Part shown: piece by piece, positions 22,482-33,238 of the stretch
How positions within the stretch are numbered: position 1 is the first letter of the stretch
Layout: each line of letters opens with the position of its first letter
From: an uncultured Clostridium sp.
Lineage (GTDB): Bacteria > Bacillota > Clostridia > TANB77 > CAG-508
NCBI GenBank assembly: GCA_947648255.1
Contig: CANSNA010000008.1
Location: forward strand, 1 to 45,351
DNA length: 45,351 nucleotides
Direction of reading: 5' to 3'
Translations under genes and position numbers: made by a program
Notes under the pieces: model-generated
The model's database searches: none
Told to the model about the DNA's origin: nothing
What the model saw: the letters and a program-made list of their open reading frames with translations, nothing else

Positions 22482-23002
22482 AAGTCGGAATATAGAAATT
22501 ATCAGGAGGATAAACATATGTATCCTTTGGAATAGTAGTTTCTTCGATACTATCTATTTCAATTAAAGGAATGTCTCCATGATAATTTCCTTTTGTTATA
22601 GTACCTGAAATTTTAACCCAAGTACCATCTTTAAAATTTTTAGCTTCATTGGAATTACACAAAAAACCTACAATCATAGTTTCAAAATTTGTACTTACTA
22701 CCATATCACGAGCTAAAACAAACTGAGTATCACTTAAATCATACACTCTATAAACATAACCAGAAAAGCTAATTTTCTGTCCGCACATATGTGTCTATAT
22801 CATCATGGACGGATTTTAAGATATTTGTATAATTGCTAGAAGTAATCTCATAAACTTCATTATTTTTAGAAGCACTAGGGCGATTTTTAAATATTATTTT
22901 ATATACAGTAATTAGGCAAATGATAATTCCAAAGGCTATCATTAGACCAAAAAGTAATTTAAAAATTTTCTTTGAATCAAATTTTACATTATAAACAAAC
23001 AT
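22456..23002 (-). CDS. Membrane-anchored DUF1980/TIGR03943-like protein (1 CGGN site)
   Basis: Reconstructed length is 181 aa. One membrane helix (about residues 15-38) is followed by an extracytoplasmic domain. GQKISFSGYVYR, QFVLARDMVV and WVKISGTIT resemble the C-terminal domain of DUF1980 (YcgQ-like) proteins, but the Cys-Cys pair usual there is replaced. The start at 23002 is chosen for AAAGGAGA upstream. CGGA on the minus strand at 22783-22780 is Gly74, exactly at the G of GFVYR-type repeats. It is tail-to-tail with the peptidase gene. Confidence 0.8.
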
Positions 23003-23101
23003 ATCAAATCTCCTTTTACAAGATAATATGAATTTTATAAAAAAATAGAACATTAAATTTAATCACCATTAAAACTTATTACTAAAAATTTAATAAAAAT
23101 G

Positions 23102-23130
23102 TTGCAATTCGTCGAAAAAGATGTTATCAT
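23102..23130 (+). promoter_or_regulatory. Likely pyrG promoter
   Basis: TTGCAA and TATCAT are separated by 17 bases. The predicted leader of about 75 bases contains AAAAAGGGGGCAG and a later T-run. pyrG leaders in Bacillota use attenuation by reiterative initiation, but the GGGC is not at the predicted start here, so I do not claim that mechanism. Confidence 0.5.
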
Positions 23131-23214
23131 AGTATATGTAGATTAAAAAAAAAACCATAAAAAGGGGGCAGTTTTAGTCTTTTTTATTTTGGGTCATGGA
23201 AAGGAAAAAATATT

Positions 23215-24832
23215 ATGAGTAAAAAATATATATTTGTTACAGGAGGAGTAGTATCAGGACTTGGAAAAGGAATTACAGCTGCATCACTTGGAAGATTATT
23301 GAAAAATAGAGGATATAAAGTAACAAATCAAAAATTTGACCCATATATAAATGTAGATCCAGGAACAATGAGCCCATATGAACATGGAGAAGTCTTTGTA
23401 ACAGACGACGGAGCAGAAACAGACTTAGACTTAGGGCATTATGAAAGATTTACAGATGAAAATTTAACAAAAAACTCATCAGTAACATCTGGAAAAATCT
23501 ATCAAAGTGTAATAAACAAAGAAAGAAAAGGAGACTACCTAGGAAAAACAGTACAAGTAATACCTCATATTACTAATGAAATAAAGGAAAAAATATATAG
23601 TTTTGAAAATACAGATGTAGACATAGTAATAACAGAGCTTGGCGGAACAGTAGGAGACATGGAAAGTTTAGCATTTATAGAGGCAATACGCCAAATAGGT
23701 CTAGAATTAGAAAAAGAAGATGTAATATATATACATGTAACATTACTTCCATATATTTATGGTTCAAATGAATTAAAATCAAAACCTACACAACATTCAG
23801 TAAAAGAATTGCAATCCTTTGGAATAAAACCAGACATATTAGTTTGCAGAAGTGAACAAGAAATGACAGAAGAAATGAAAGAAAAAATTGCATTGTTTTG
23901 TAATGTAAAAAAAGAATGTGTAATACAAAACTTAACAGCAGATAATTTATATGCTGTGCCATTAATGCTAGAAGAAGAAGGAATTGCAAGAGTTGTGTGC
24001 AAACACCTAAAATTAGAAAACACAGAACCCAATAATACAAATTGGGAAAAAATGATAGATAGTATAAGAAAAATTGGAGAAGAAAAAGTAAAAATTGCAA
24101 TAGTCGGCAAATATGTTAGACTAGAAGATTCATATTTATCAGTTGCAGAAAGCATAAGGCATGGTGGATATGCAAACAATATAAATGTAGATATAGAATA
24201 TATTGATTCAGAAACGATAACAGATAACAATGTAAAAGAAAAATTAAAAGGAATTCAAGGAATAGTAGTACCAGGAGGTTTTGGAAACAGAGGAATTGAA
24301 CGGAAAAATAAGCACAATAAAATATGCAAGAGAAAATGATATTCCATTCTTAGGAATATGCCTTGGAATGCAAATGGCAGTAGTAGAATTTATAAAAAAT
24401 GTATGTAAATTAGAAGATGTAGATTCAGAAGAATTTAATCCATACTGCAAAAATCCAGTAATACACATAATGGAGGACCAAAGGAATATATCAAAAAAAG
24501 GTGGTACAATGAGACTTGGAGCATACCCATGTATACTACAAGAAAGCTCACTTGCAAAAAAATTATATAAAAAAGATGAAATCAGTGAAAGACATAGACA
24601 CAGATATGAATTTAACAATAAATATAGACAAATTTGTGAAGAGAATGGATTAAGAATATCAGGAACTTCCCCAGATGGATTACTAGTAGAAATAGTAGAA
24701 TATGAAAAGCATCCATATTTTATAGCAGGACAATTCCACCCAGAATTCAAATCAAGACCAGATAGACCACAACCACTATTTGTAGGATTAATAGAAGCAG
24801 CAAAAAATAGGATAAAAAATAAAACAAATTAA
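23215..24832 (+). CDS. pyrG: CTP synthase (1 CGGN site)
   Basis: Reconstructed length is 538 aa, the standard size. The N-terminal synthetase domain begins [20 protein letters not shown]; the C-terminal glutaminase domain has GICLGMQM (nucleophile Cys near residue 382) and the HPEF His/Glu block. It makes CTP from UTP, ATP and Gln. CGGA at 24301 is Gly363 ([13 protein letters not shown]) and joins the synthase and glutaminase parts. The 0-frame ends 11 codons later, before the catalytic cysteine. Confidence 0.96.
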
Positions 24833-24873
24833 TTTTATTAAATTATGAAACAATTCATAAATAGACAAGCACC

Positions 24874-24950
24874 AAAAAATAGGTAACATAATTTTGCAGA
24901 GTGACAAATAAGTCCAAAAGTGATGCAGAAAATTATGCTACCTATTTTTT
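24874..24950. repeat. Long 22-bp inverted repeat between pyrG and groES
   Basis: The arms (24874-24895 and 24929-24950) match at 21 of 22 positions and enclose a 33-base loop. The right arm ends in TTTTTT, so it can terminate pyrG transcription; the left arm starts with AAAAAA, so it could work in reverse. The arms are longer than in any other terminator here, and TGCAGA occurs at both ends of the loop. Confidence 0.65.
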
Positions 24951-25004
24951 TGCAGAAACAACCACATAAAACCAAAAAAAATTTACAAATTTTCGCAAAT
25001 ACTA

Positions 25005-25033
25005 TTGACAATTTTCCCAAAAGGGTATATGCT
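25005..25033 (+). promoter_or_regulatory. groESL promoter
   Basis: TTGACA and TATGCT are separated by 17 bases, and the CIRCE operator starts three bases downstream, so repressor would cover the transcription start. Confidence 0.75.
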
Positions 25034-25036
25034 GTA

Positions 25037-25063
25037 TTAGCAGTCTAAAATACTGAGTGCTAA
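25037..25063 (+). promoter_or_regulatory. CIRCE operator (HrcA binding site)
   Basis: TTAGCAGTC, nine bases, then GAGTGCTAA. The consensus is TTAGCACTC-N9-GAGTGCTAA, so only one base differs. It implies HrcA repression of groES-groEL released by heat stress. Confidence 0.93.
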
Positions 25064-25107
25064 ACTTAACTTAGCAAACAGAAATAGAAGGCAAAAAAAG
25101 GAGGTAG

Positions 25108-25395
<288 letters not shown>

Positions 25396-25441
25396 AATGT
25401 TAAAAAGTTTATTTTCAAACCAAAATAAGGAGGAAAATTAA

Positions 25442-27082
<1,641 letters not shown>

Positions 27083-27085
27083 AAA

Positions 27086-27133
27086 AGCAAAAAACTTGGA
27101 AATAGGTATTAATCTAATTCCAAGTTTTTTGCT
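27086..27133. terminator. Terminator after groEL
   Basis: AGCAAAAAACTTGGAA and TTCCAAGTTTTTTGCT form a 16-bp stem with a 16-base loop, with A- and T-runs on opposite sides, so it can act in both directions. It also suits the convergent ORF ending at 27149. Confidence 0.85.
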
Positions 27134-27148
27134 AGTTAAATCCAAAAT

Positions 27149-27532
27149 TCAATAAAATTCAGCAGGGAAAAAGTGATCATGACCATCATTTTGGGAAAAA
27201 ATAAACGAGTTTAAATCAGTATGGATAATCACAGTTTTGAAAGGGTACATCTTGTTTCTGTTCTTAATGTCGAATAGGTACAGTAATTCAATATGAGGCA
27301 TATCGGGAAGATCCTTAAATACCAATTTTCCAAACTGTTTACCATCATATCTTATATCAAGCACATATTGGCAAGCAATAGACTTTAAATCCAATAAAGT
27401 CATTCTGCTAAACCAAAAAACGAAATCAAGATGAATGACAGAGTCATTGGAAGCTAAAGACTTAAGCCGTGTCATAAGTAGAGAAAGCTGTTCCTCTACG
27501 CTTGCTGGATATTTATGTGGATTATAACACAT
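27149..27532 (-). CDS. Unrecognised 127-aa protein, probably acquired
   Basis: This ORF has a good ribosome binding site (TGGAGG, 7 bases before ATG). Codon use is richer in C and G at third positions than the native genes and resembles the ORF at 709-1362. The protein looks soluble and ends in an aromatic/His-rich stretch; I do not recognise the family. Its codon 22 is CGG (minus strand, 27469-27467) and must be Arg for the frame to stay open; read as a Gly quadruplet it would meet TAG three codons later. Like 709-1362, it is the exception to the native rule and fits recent transfer. Confidence 0.65.
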   Translation of the reverse strand: MCYNPHKYPASVEEQLSLLMTRLKSLASNDSVIHLDFVFWFSRMTLLDLKSIACQYVLDIRYDGKQFGKLVFKDLPDMPHIELLYLFDIKNRNKMYPFKTVIIHTDLNSFIFSQNDGHDHFFPAEFY

Positions 27533-27659
27533 ACAAAAACCTCCAAATTTTGAGTATACGAGTAATTATACCATATTTCATAAAAATTTGCAAATTATAC
27601 GTTCTTCAAAAAATTTAAAAAATAATCTAGATTATTTTTTAATTAAATAGTATAATAAC

Positions 27660-27974
27660 AAGATAAATTGTGACTTTATTATTTATGACAATGATAAAAT
27701 TATCGGTGGAGCTTTAGGATATATTATGTGGGATTGGTATCATTTAACTGATTTCTATATAAGTGAAGATTACAGAAATAAAGGATTAGGTTCACAAGTT
27801 ATAAAAAGAATAGAAGAATTTGCATTAAACAATAATGCTATGGGTGTAAAAATAAACTCTTGAAGTTTTCAAGATCCAAAGTTTTATCAAAAGTTAGGTT
27901 ATATTGTTTGGGAAGAGTTTAAGGATTATCCTCATGGTACTACACACTATTATCTATATAAGAAATTTAAATAG
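27660..27974 (+). pseudogene. GNAT acetyltransferase remnant
   Basis: One frame runs through acetyltransferase-like sequence: IIGGALGYIMWDW, then the acetyl-CoA loop RNKGLGSQVI, then SFQDPKFYQKLGY near the end. There is no start codon or ribosome binding site in the right place, the N-terminal part is missing, and an in-frame TGA (27861-27863) precedes SFQDP. TGA ends other genes here (for example at 41515-41517), so this is a true stop. The GGT GGA here follows ATC and is read normally, so this break is not of the CGGN type. Confidence 0.7.
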
Positions 27975-28321
27975 ACAAAATCTCCATATTGGGTTTACTT
28001 TTGGTCTATATTAAAAATTTGGAACTATACTTTTTTTATACTGGCAATATATATTCTATAATTAGTTTTTGCTAATTCTTTACTCTTCTTTTTCTCCTTT
28101 GAAATTTCTTCGTAGCACAGGACTATGACCTTGTCACAAGTCCTAACCTCCTATATAATTATGACATGGGTCTCTGCGAGGCAAAAAATTTTTAATAATT
28201 CAAAACCTACTGAAATAGGAAATGGCTCTTTCCTTTTAATGATATTTGCAATAAAAAAATACCATCCATTTCTGAATGATATTTGTATCGTCTGTTCTAT
28301 TAGTTCGAACAGATACGTCAT
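27975..28321. other. Intergenic stretch without a recognised gene
   Basis: This AT-rich region between the acetyltransferase remnant and tRNA-Leu has no supported coding region. Frames overlapping the tRNA are spurious. Confidence 0.6.
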
Positions 28322-28404
28322 TGGTGTCGATGGTGGGAATCGAACCCACATGGTTTCCCGCAGGTTTTTGAGACCTGTGCGTCTGCCTATTCCGCCACAT
28401 CGAC
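28322..28404 (-). tRNA. tRNA-Leu (anticodon CAA)
   Basis: The acceptor arms GTCGATG and CATCGAC pair, followed by discriminator A and an encoded CCA. The anticodon stem CAGGT/ACCTG encloses CTCAAAA, a normal 7-base loop with anticodon CAA, reading TTG. The T arm contains GTGGGTTCGATTCCCAC, and a short variable arm gives the class II form. It is the only tRNA in the window and does not explain CGGN decoding. Confidence 0.95.
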
Positions 28405-28527
28405 ATTCCTCATATATATTATCACTATTTTTTTCATTTGTAAAGGTTTTTATTTATTTAAGTTTATAAAATGTCAATAGGTATCAAAATGCCATATCCT
28501 TAATGATAATTATTTTTTTATTAACTA

Positions 28528-28555
28528 TTGCAATTTATAAATATTGTGATATACT
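28528..28555 (+). promoter_or_regulatory. Promoter upstream of the PNPOx-like gene
   Basis: TTGCAA and TATACT are separated by 16 bases. A 10-bp hairpin follows in the leader at 28596-28620. Confidence 0.45.
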
Positions 28556-28595
28556 TTAATTAATTGATATCTGTATCAATAGAGGGGAGAACCAA

Positions 28596-28620
28596 GAAAA
28601 GTGAATGTTGTTCACTTTTC
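28596..28620 (+). promoter_or_regulatory. Leader hairpin
   Basis: GAAAAGTGAA, five bases, then TTCACTTTTC form a perfect 10-bp stem just upstream of the TAAGGATG binding region of the next gene. It could be an operator palindrome or an RNA hairpin; no T-run follows. Confidence 0.45.
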
Positions 28621-28638
28621 CTGTAAGGATGATAAAAA

Positions 28639-29043
28639 ATGGAAGAAACTTTTGAGTTTTTAAAAGAAAAGACTAAAGTAAATTATGTATCAACATTAAA
28701 TGGGAATAAACCAAGTTGTAGACCTTTTGGCGATCCAGTATTATTTGATAATAAGATTTATGTTTTAACTAATAAACAAAAAAATGTATCAAAACAACTA
28801 GCTGTTAATAATAATGTGTGTATAGTAGCCTACGATGAAGAAAATTGGATTAGAATAAATTGCCAATTAATTGATGATAGCGATAATATTGAAGCAAAGA
28901 AAGCAATTATAAATGAATTTGACTGGACTGAAGAAGCTGGGTATACATTAGATAATCCAGATTTTCAAGCATTATATATTGCAAATGCTGAGGTGACAAT
29001 AGCTGATTCTGATGGAAATATAATTTCATCATACAAATTCTAA
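28639..29043 (+). CDS. Pyridoxamine 5'-phosphate oxidase-like flavin protein
   Basis: This encodes 134 aa with the split-barrel fold pattern of the PNPOx-like group: VNYVSTLNGNKPSCRPFGDP at the N-terminus, KIYVLTNKQKNVSKQL, and a central CIVAYDEENWIRINCQL strand pair. Members bind FMN, F420 or heme; the substrate cannot be told. It is probably cytoplasmic, with no CGG codon. The gene has its own promoter, so it is probably monocistronic. Confidence 0.8.
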   Translation: MEETFEFLKEKTKVNYVSTLNGNKPSCRPFGDPVLFDNKIYVLTNKQKNVSKQLAVNNNVCIVAYDEENWIRINCQLIDDSDNIEAKKAIINEFDWTEEAGYTLDNPDFQALYIANAEVTIADSDGNIISSYKF

Positions 29044-29099
29044 TTAACAGATAATTTTTGAAAGCTTTAAAACAACTTGACTTTATATTTTAAAATTAA

Positions 29100-29129
29100 T
29101 TGAAATGTATTTAATATTTGTGATATAAT
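29100..29129 (+). promoter_or_regulatory. Possible promoter of the accessory cassette
   Basis: TTGAAA and TATAAT are separated by 18 bases, upstream of the secreted protein gene at 29197. Confidence 0.45.
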
Positions 29130-29196
29130 ATAAATAGAACTTATTTAACAAGCAAATTAATTAGAAGAGCTAAATAGGAAGGAGGCGAGCAGGTTA

Positions 29197-29547
29197 ATGA
29201 AAAATAAATTAATTATTTCTTTTGCCATTTTTGCTTTAATATTAATCAGTATAGTATTTGCAAATTCGTATGTGCAAGCACTTTCAAAAGAAGAAAAACT
29301 GCAAATGGAAAAAGAAATACTTGAACAAAAAATAGAAAATAGCAAAATTACAGAAAAGCAAGCTGATCAAATTTATAAAAACATGGAAGAAAATATGGCT
29401 AATTGTAATAATATTTGTCAACAAAATGAAATTTGCCCAATATATACACAAACTGGCAACTGTATAAAACAAAACCACCATGATTTACAAAAAAATTGTA
29501 ATGGTACAAGAAATTGTGGAAAATATCAAGGGTGCCATAACAGATAA
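29197..29547 (+). CDS. Secreted Cys-rich protein, function unknown
   Basis: This encodes 116 aa. Residues 1-30 form a signal peptide with a long hydrophobic core and a likely cleavage after VQA. Residues 30-65 are a charged helix resembling DUF2680-type segments (KITEKQADQIYKNME). The C-terminal 50 residues hold eight Cys plus several His, suggesting disulphides or metal binding. The ribosome binding site AAGGAGGCGAG is strong but about 11 bases away. It precedes the DUF4358/MBOAT genes and may be part of their transcript. Confidence 0.75.
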   Translation: MKNKLIISFAIFALILISIVFANSYVQALSKEEKLQMEKEILEQKIENSKITEKQADQIYKNMEENMANCNNICQQNEICPIYTQTGNCIKQNHHDLQKNCNGTRNCGKYQGCHNR

Positions 29548-29594
29548 AAAATAAATATTAAATATAAAAACACAAGATAATAAAGGAGGAAACG

Positions 29595-30161
29595 ATGAAA
29601 AAATCAGTAATCATAACTATTTCAATTATTATAGTAATAGTTGCAATTGCAGGAATATTTATATTTATGAAAGGGGATAAACCAAAAGAGAGAAAACTTC
29701 AAACAGCTGAAGAGATGCAAAGCATGTTAAACACAATTTATTCTAGTGGTAAAGTAGAATTACCACAGTTAGAAACAACAACAATAGATGTAAATGATGA
29801 GATTCAAGTTAGTACCTTTACAGGTTTAAAATCAAATGCTAATATAGAAGAATTAGTTGTATCAACACCATTTATTAATGCACAAGCATATTCACTTGCA
29901 ATTGTTAAAGTAAATGAAAAAGCTGACATAGAACAAATGAAACAAGAAATGTTAGATAATATTGATATGAGAAGATGGATTTGTGTTTCAGCTGAAAAAT
30001 TATACATTACAAATTACGAAAATATTATATTTTTAGTAATGTCTAGTGAAGAATTGGCAAAACCAGTATATGATGAATTTAAAAACTTTGTTGGAAATGA
30101 TATTGGAAAAGAATTAGAAAAATCTGAAACAAGTGATATTGACTTTCCACCAGAAATGTAG
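29595..30161 (+). CDS. DUF4358-like membrane-anchored protein
   Basis: This encodes 188 aa. One N-terminal membrane helix (residues 4-25) anchors an external domain. AYSLAIVKVNEKADIE and MRRWICVSAEKLYI fit the DUF4358 family, which is commonly found next to MBOAT/DHHW genes for surface polymer acylation. It has no CGG codon. It lies 48 bases after the Cys-rich gene and 79 bases before the MBOAT gene, which favours one operon. Confidence 0.75.
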   Translation: MKKSVIITISIIIVIVAIAGIFIFMKGDKPKERKLQTAEEMQSMLNTIYSSGKVELPQLETTTIDVNDEIQVSTFTGLKSNANIEELVVSTPFINAQAYSLAIVKVNEKADIEQMKQEMLDNIDMRRWICVSAEKLYITNYENIIFLVMSSEELAKPVYDEFKNFVGNDIGKELEKSETSDIDFPPEM

Positions 30162-30240
30162 TTTCTAATAAAGATGATTTAGAGATAAAGCTTCCAAGTA
30201 AATTGGAAGCTTTACTTAGGTAATCAGAAAGTAGGGGAAA

Positions 30241-31632
30241 ATGTTATTTACAAGCATTAGCTTTTTATATTATTTTTTACCAATAGTGATAGTTTTCTAT
30301 TTTATAGTACCTAAGAAAATGCGAAATGTAGTGCTATTTATTGCATCAATGGCATTTTATTTCTATGGAGAACCAAAATACATTTTTTTGATGCTAGCCG
30401 AAATTTTAATAGCTTATATAGGAGCAATATTAATAGATAAATATAAGAAAAAGAGTTTGCTAGTGGCAACTGTTTTTATCCATATTGGTTTACTATGTAT
30501 TTTTAAATATACAGATTTTATAATATCAAATGTAAATGGGGCATTAGGTATAAACTTATCATTGTTAAGAATTGCATTACCAATAGGAATATCATTCTAT
30601 ACATTTCAAATCCTTAGTTATGTAATAGATGTATATAAAGATAAAGTAAAGGTACAAAAAAGTTTTTTAAAACTTGCAACATATGTATCTTTATTCCCAC
30701 AGCTAATTGCTGGACCAATTGTAAGATATGAAACAATTGAAAGAGAATTAGATAATAGGAAACATAGCTTTGAAGACTTCTCTTATGGAGCTAGAAGATT
30801 CACAATAGGTCTTGCTAAAAAAGTACTAATTGCTAATATGCTAGGTGAATTATGTAATTATTTTACTGGTGCAGATGAAAAAAGTGTGCTATTTTATTGG
30901 GTATTTGCAATTAGTTATATGCTACAGATTTATTTTGATTTTTCTGCATACTCTGATATGGCAATAGGATTAGGTAGAATATTTGGCTTCCACTTTTTAG
31001 AAAATTTTAATTATCCATATATTGCAAAAAGTATAACAGAATTTTGGAGAAGATGGCATATATCATTAAGCTCTTGGTTTAAAGATTATGTGTATATACC
31101 ACTTGGAGGAAACCGAAAAGGATTAAAAAGGCAAATACGAAACATATTGATCGTATGGGGACTGACAGGGATATGGCATGGAGCAAGTTGGAATTTTATC
31201 ATATGGGGATTATTATTTGGCTCTATTTTAATTATAGAGAAAATATTTTTAGCTAAACATTTAGAAAAATGGCCAAGCATTTTGAAAAGAATATATGTAT
31301 TATTTATTGTTATGATAAGCTTTATAATATTTAATGCAGAAAATATTGGCGATGCATGGAAAAATATTATTGGGTTATTTGGAGCAAATGGAGAGAGTTT
31401 AATAAATTCATATACATTATATTATTTAAGAAGTTATGTAGTAATATTAATTGTTGCACTTATTGGAGCTACTCCGCTTCTTAAAAACATAACACTAAAA
31501 TTGAAAAAAAATGAGAAGATAAACAAAATAATTAATATTTTAGAACCAATATGTATTGGATTAATACTTTTAGTAATAACAGCGTATTTGGTAGACAATT
31601 CGTATAATCCATTTTTATATTTTAGATTCTAG
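30241..31632 (+). CDS. MBOAT-family O-acyltransferase (AlgI-like)
   Basis: This encodes 463 aa with about 10-12 membrane helices. Family landmarks are visible: IALPIGISFYTFQ, SLFPQLIAGPIVRY, FWRRWHISLSSWFKDY, and LTGIWHGASWNF with the putative catalytic His. Such proteins acylate extracellular polysaccharides, working with a DHHW/AlgX-like partner. It is membrane-embedded with no CGG site. The next gene encodes that partner 13 bases downstream. Confidence 0.93.
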   Translation: MLFTSISFLYYFLPIVIVFYFIVPKKMRNVVLFIASMAFYFYGEPKYIFLMLAEILIAYIGAILIDKYKKKSLLVATVFIHIGLLCIFKYTDFIISNVNGALGINLSLLRIALPIGISFYTFQILSYVIDVYKDKVKVQKSFLKLATYVSLFPQLIAGPIVRYETIERELDNRKHSFEDFSYGARRFTIGLAKKVLIANMLGELCNYFTGADEKSVLFYWVFAISYMLQIYFDFSAYSDMAIGLGRIFGFHFLENFNYPYIAKSITEFWRRWHISLSSWFKDYVYIPLGGNRKGLKRQIRNILIVWGLTGIWHGASWNFIIWGLLFGSILIIEKIFLAKHLEKWPSILKRIYVLFIVMISFIIFNAENIGDAWKNIIGLFGANGESLINSYTLYYLRSYVVILIVALIGATPLLKNITLKLKKNEKINKIINILEPICIGLILLVITAYLVDNSYNPFLYFRF

Positions 31633-31645
31633 GAGGAGGTATAGA

Positions 31646-32734
31646 GTGAATGATAAATTAAAAGATATAGTAGTAACAATATCCTTCCTAGGTATTATCA
31701 TTATAATGTTAATTGTAAATTTTATAAAAAAAGATACAGAAGTATCTTTAGCAGAAAGAAGAAAAATGCAACAATTTCCTCAAATTTCTGCTGAGGAGAT
31801 ATTTAAAGGCAGTTTTTTTGAAAAATTTGAAAAATATACAATGGATCAGTTTGTACAAAGAGAAAAATTTCGAGGTTTGAAAACAAAAATAGAAATAGAT
31901 ATACTAAAAAAGCAAGATAGTAACAATATCTATGAGTATAATGGAAAATTAATTGAACAAATTTATCCATTAAATGAAAACTCAGTAACAAATATAACAA
32001 ATAAAATAAATGAAATAAATAAAAGATACTTAGATGAGACAAATAAAGTATATTATACAATAGTTCCAGATAAGAATTATTTTATAGAAAGTAATCATCT
32101 AAAATTAAACTATAAGAAGTTACAAGATATGATGAAAGAAAAATTAGAATGGGCAGAATATATTAATATATTTGACTGCTTAGATTTATCATGCTACTAT
32201 TCAACTGACTCTCATTGGAAGCAAGAAAGATTACAAAAAGTTTCAAATAGAATTGCAACAAAAATGAATTTAAAACTAGAAGCTATATATGAAGAAAAGA
32301 AAGTGATAGATTTTAAAGGCGTATATGCAGGACAGTTTCCAAAAAACACAGAAAATGATGAAATACGACTCCTAATTAATAAAACGATAGAAAACTGTAC
32401 AGTGTATAACCACGAAACAGGTAAAATGACTAAAATATATGATATGGGAAAAATAAATTCACCAGACAAATATGATATTTATCTATCTGGTGCTGTGCCA
32501 TTATTAACTATAGAAAATCCAGAGAGAAATCAAGGAAAAGAATTAATTGTTTTTAGGGATTCCTTTGGTGGTAGTTTAATTCCGCTATTAGTAGAAGAAT
32601 ACTTTAAAATAACGGTAATTGACACAAGATACGTATCTCCTAAAATATTAGAGGAATATGTAAAATTTCAAAATAAAGATGTAATGTTTATTTATAGTAC
32701 TTTACTAATTAATAATAGCACATCATTAAAATAA
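31646..32734 (+). CDS. DHHW-family (AlgX/AlgJ-like) surface acylation protein
   Basis: This encodes 362 aa from a GTG start with AGGAGGAGG upstream; the ATG that overlaps it is out of frame. One N-terminal membrane helix is followed by an external SGNH-like domain: TDSHWKQE (residues about 189-196) and FRDSFGGSLIP near 305 carry the candidate Asp-His and Ser. It is expected to accept or transfer the acyl group moved by the MBOAT protein. Confidence 0.88.
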   Translation: MNDKLKDIVVTISFLGIIIIMLIVNFIKKDTEVSLAERRKMQQFPQISAEEIFKGSFFEKFEKYTMDQFVQREKFRGLKTKIEIDILKKQDSNNIYEYNGKLIEQIYPLNENSVTNITNKINEINKRYLDETNKVYYTIVPDKNYFIESNHLKLNYKKLQDMMKEKLEWAEYINIFDCLDLSCYYSTDSHWKQERLQKVSNRIATKMNLKLEAIYEEKKVIDFKGVYAGQFPKNTENDEIRLLINKTIENCTVYNHETGKMTKIYDMGKINSPDKYDIYLSGAVPLLTIENPERNQGKELIVFRDSFGGSLIPLLVEEYFKITVIDTRYVSPKILEEYVKFQNKDVMFIYSTLLINNSTSLK

Positions 32735-32767
32735 GGAGCTCTAGTATTGGTTAAAGCTTTAATCATT

Positions 32768-32812
32768 AAAAAAGAAAAATTTTCTTTTCCTCATTAAGAG
32801 GTTTCTTTTTTT
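32768..32812 (+). terminator. Terminator after the acylation cassette
   Basis: AAAAAAGAAA pairs with TTTCTTTTTT, and an inner CCTC-ATTAA-GAGG hairpin strengthens it. Confidence 0.6.
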
Positions 32813-32868
32813 AGTTATTGTAAAACAATAATATCAATAAGACATATTGTAAAGGATAATTGTTCTAG

Positions 32869-33207
32869 CTAAAACATAGAATTATTATATAAATTATAAA
32901 ACTGATTATTAGAAGTAGGCAAATTAGAAATTGTAACAAATTTAATAGAATAAATATCTGCATAAATAGTAGTATTACTTTCTAAAGCTCTTAGTAAAAT
33001 ATAACTTGCACCAACATCCTCTAATATACCGATTCTATCTACTAAATTATTAGTTCCTATTAAAAATTCTACTCTTACCAATTTTCCAATCTGTTGTCTT
33101 AAAAATGCTGGCGTATATATATTGTTAGTCAAAATTTCTGGTGAATTTGAATTAGTCTTTACATGATTTTCTGATTGTCTTTGGTTTAATACTTTATTAT
33201 CATCCAT
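32869..33207 (-). CDS. gerQ: Spore coat protein GerQ-like
   Basis: This encodes 112 aa. A low-complexity N-terminal 45 residues precede a domain YTPAFLRQQIGKLVRVEF ... DRIGILEDVGASYILL ... IKFVTI, which matches the GerQ layout (opening helix plus a small beta barrel). GerQ holds CwlJ in the coat, and the adjacent upstream gene encodes CwlJ, which strengthens both calls. It has no CGG codon. The ribosome binding site AAGGAGA is present. Confidence 0.78.
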   Translation of the reverse strand: MDDNKVLNQRQSENHVKTNSNSPEILTNNIYTPAFLRQQIGKLVRVEFLIGTNNLVDRIGILEDVGASYILLRALESNTTIYADIYSIKFVTISNLPTSNNQFYNLYNNSMF

Positions 33208-33238
33208 AAAAAAATCTCCTTCAATTTAATTTTAGAAT

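Noticed and set aside
23137..23214. pyrG attenuator by reiterative G addition
   Set aside because: The GGGGGC is not at the predicted transcription start and no clear terminator hairpin with it was found.
27861..27863. TGA read as Trp
   Set aside because: TGA terminates tag, the response regulator, the kinase and dpaA at family-appropriate ends. The acetyltransferase also lacks a start.
28322..28404. tRNA-Leu as the decoder of CGGN
   Set aside because: It has a normal 7-base anticodon loop with CAA and cannot pair with CGGN or GGN.
28125..28469. ORF across the tRNA-Leu gene
   Set aside because: It is the complement of a well-formed tRNA and has no family match.
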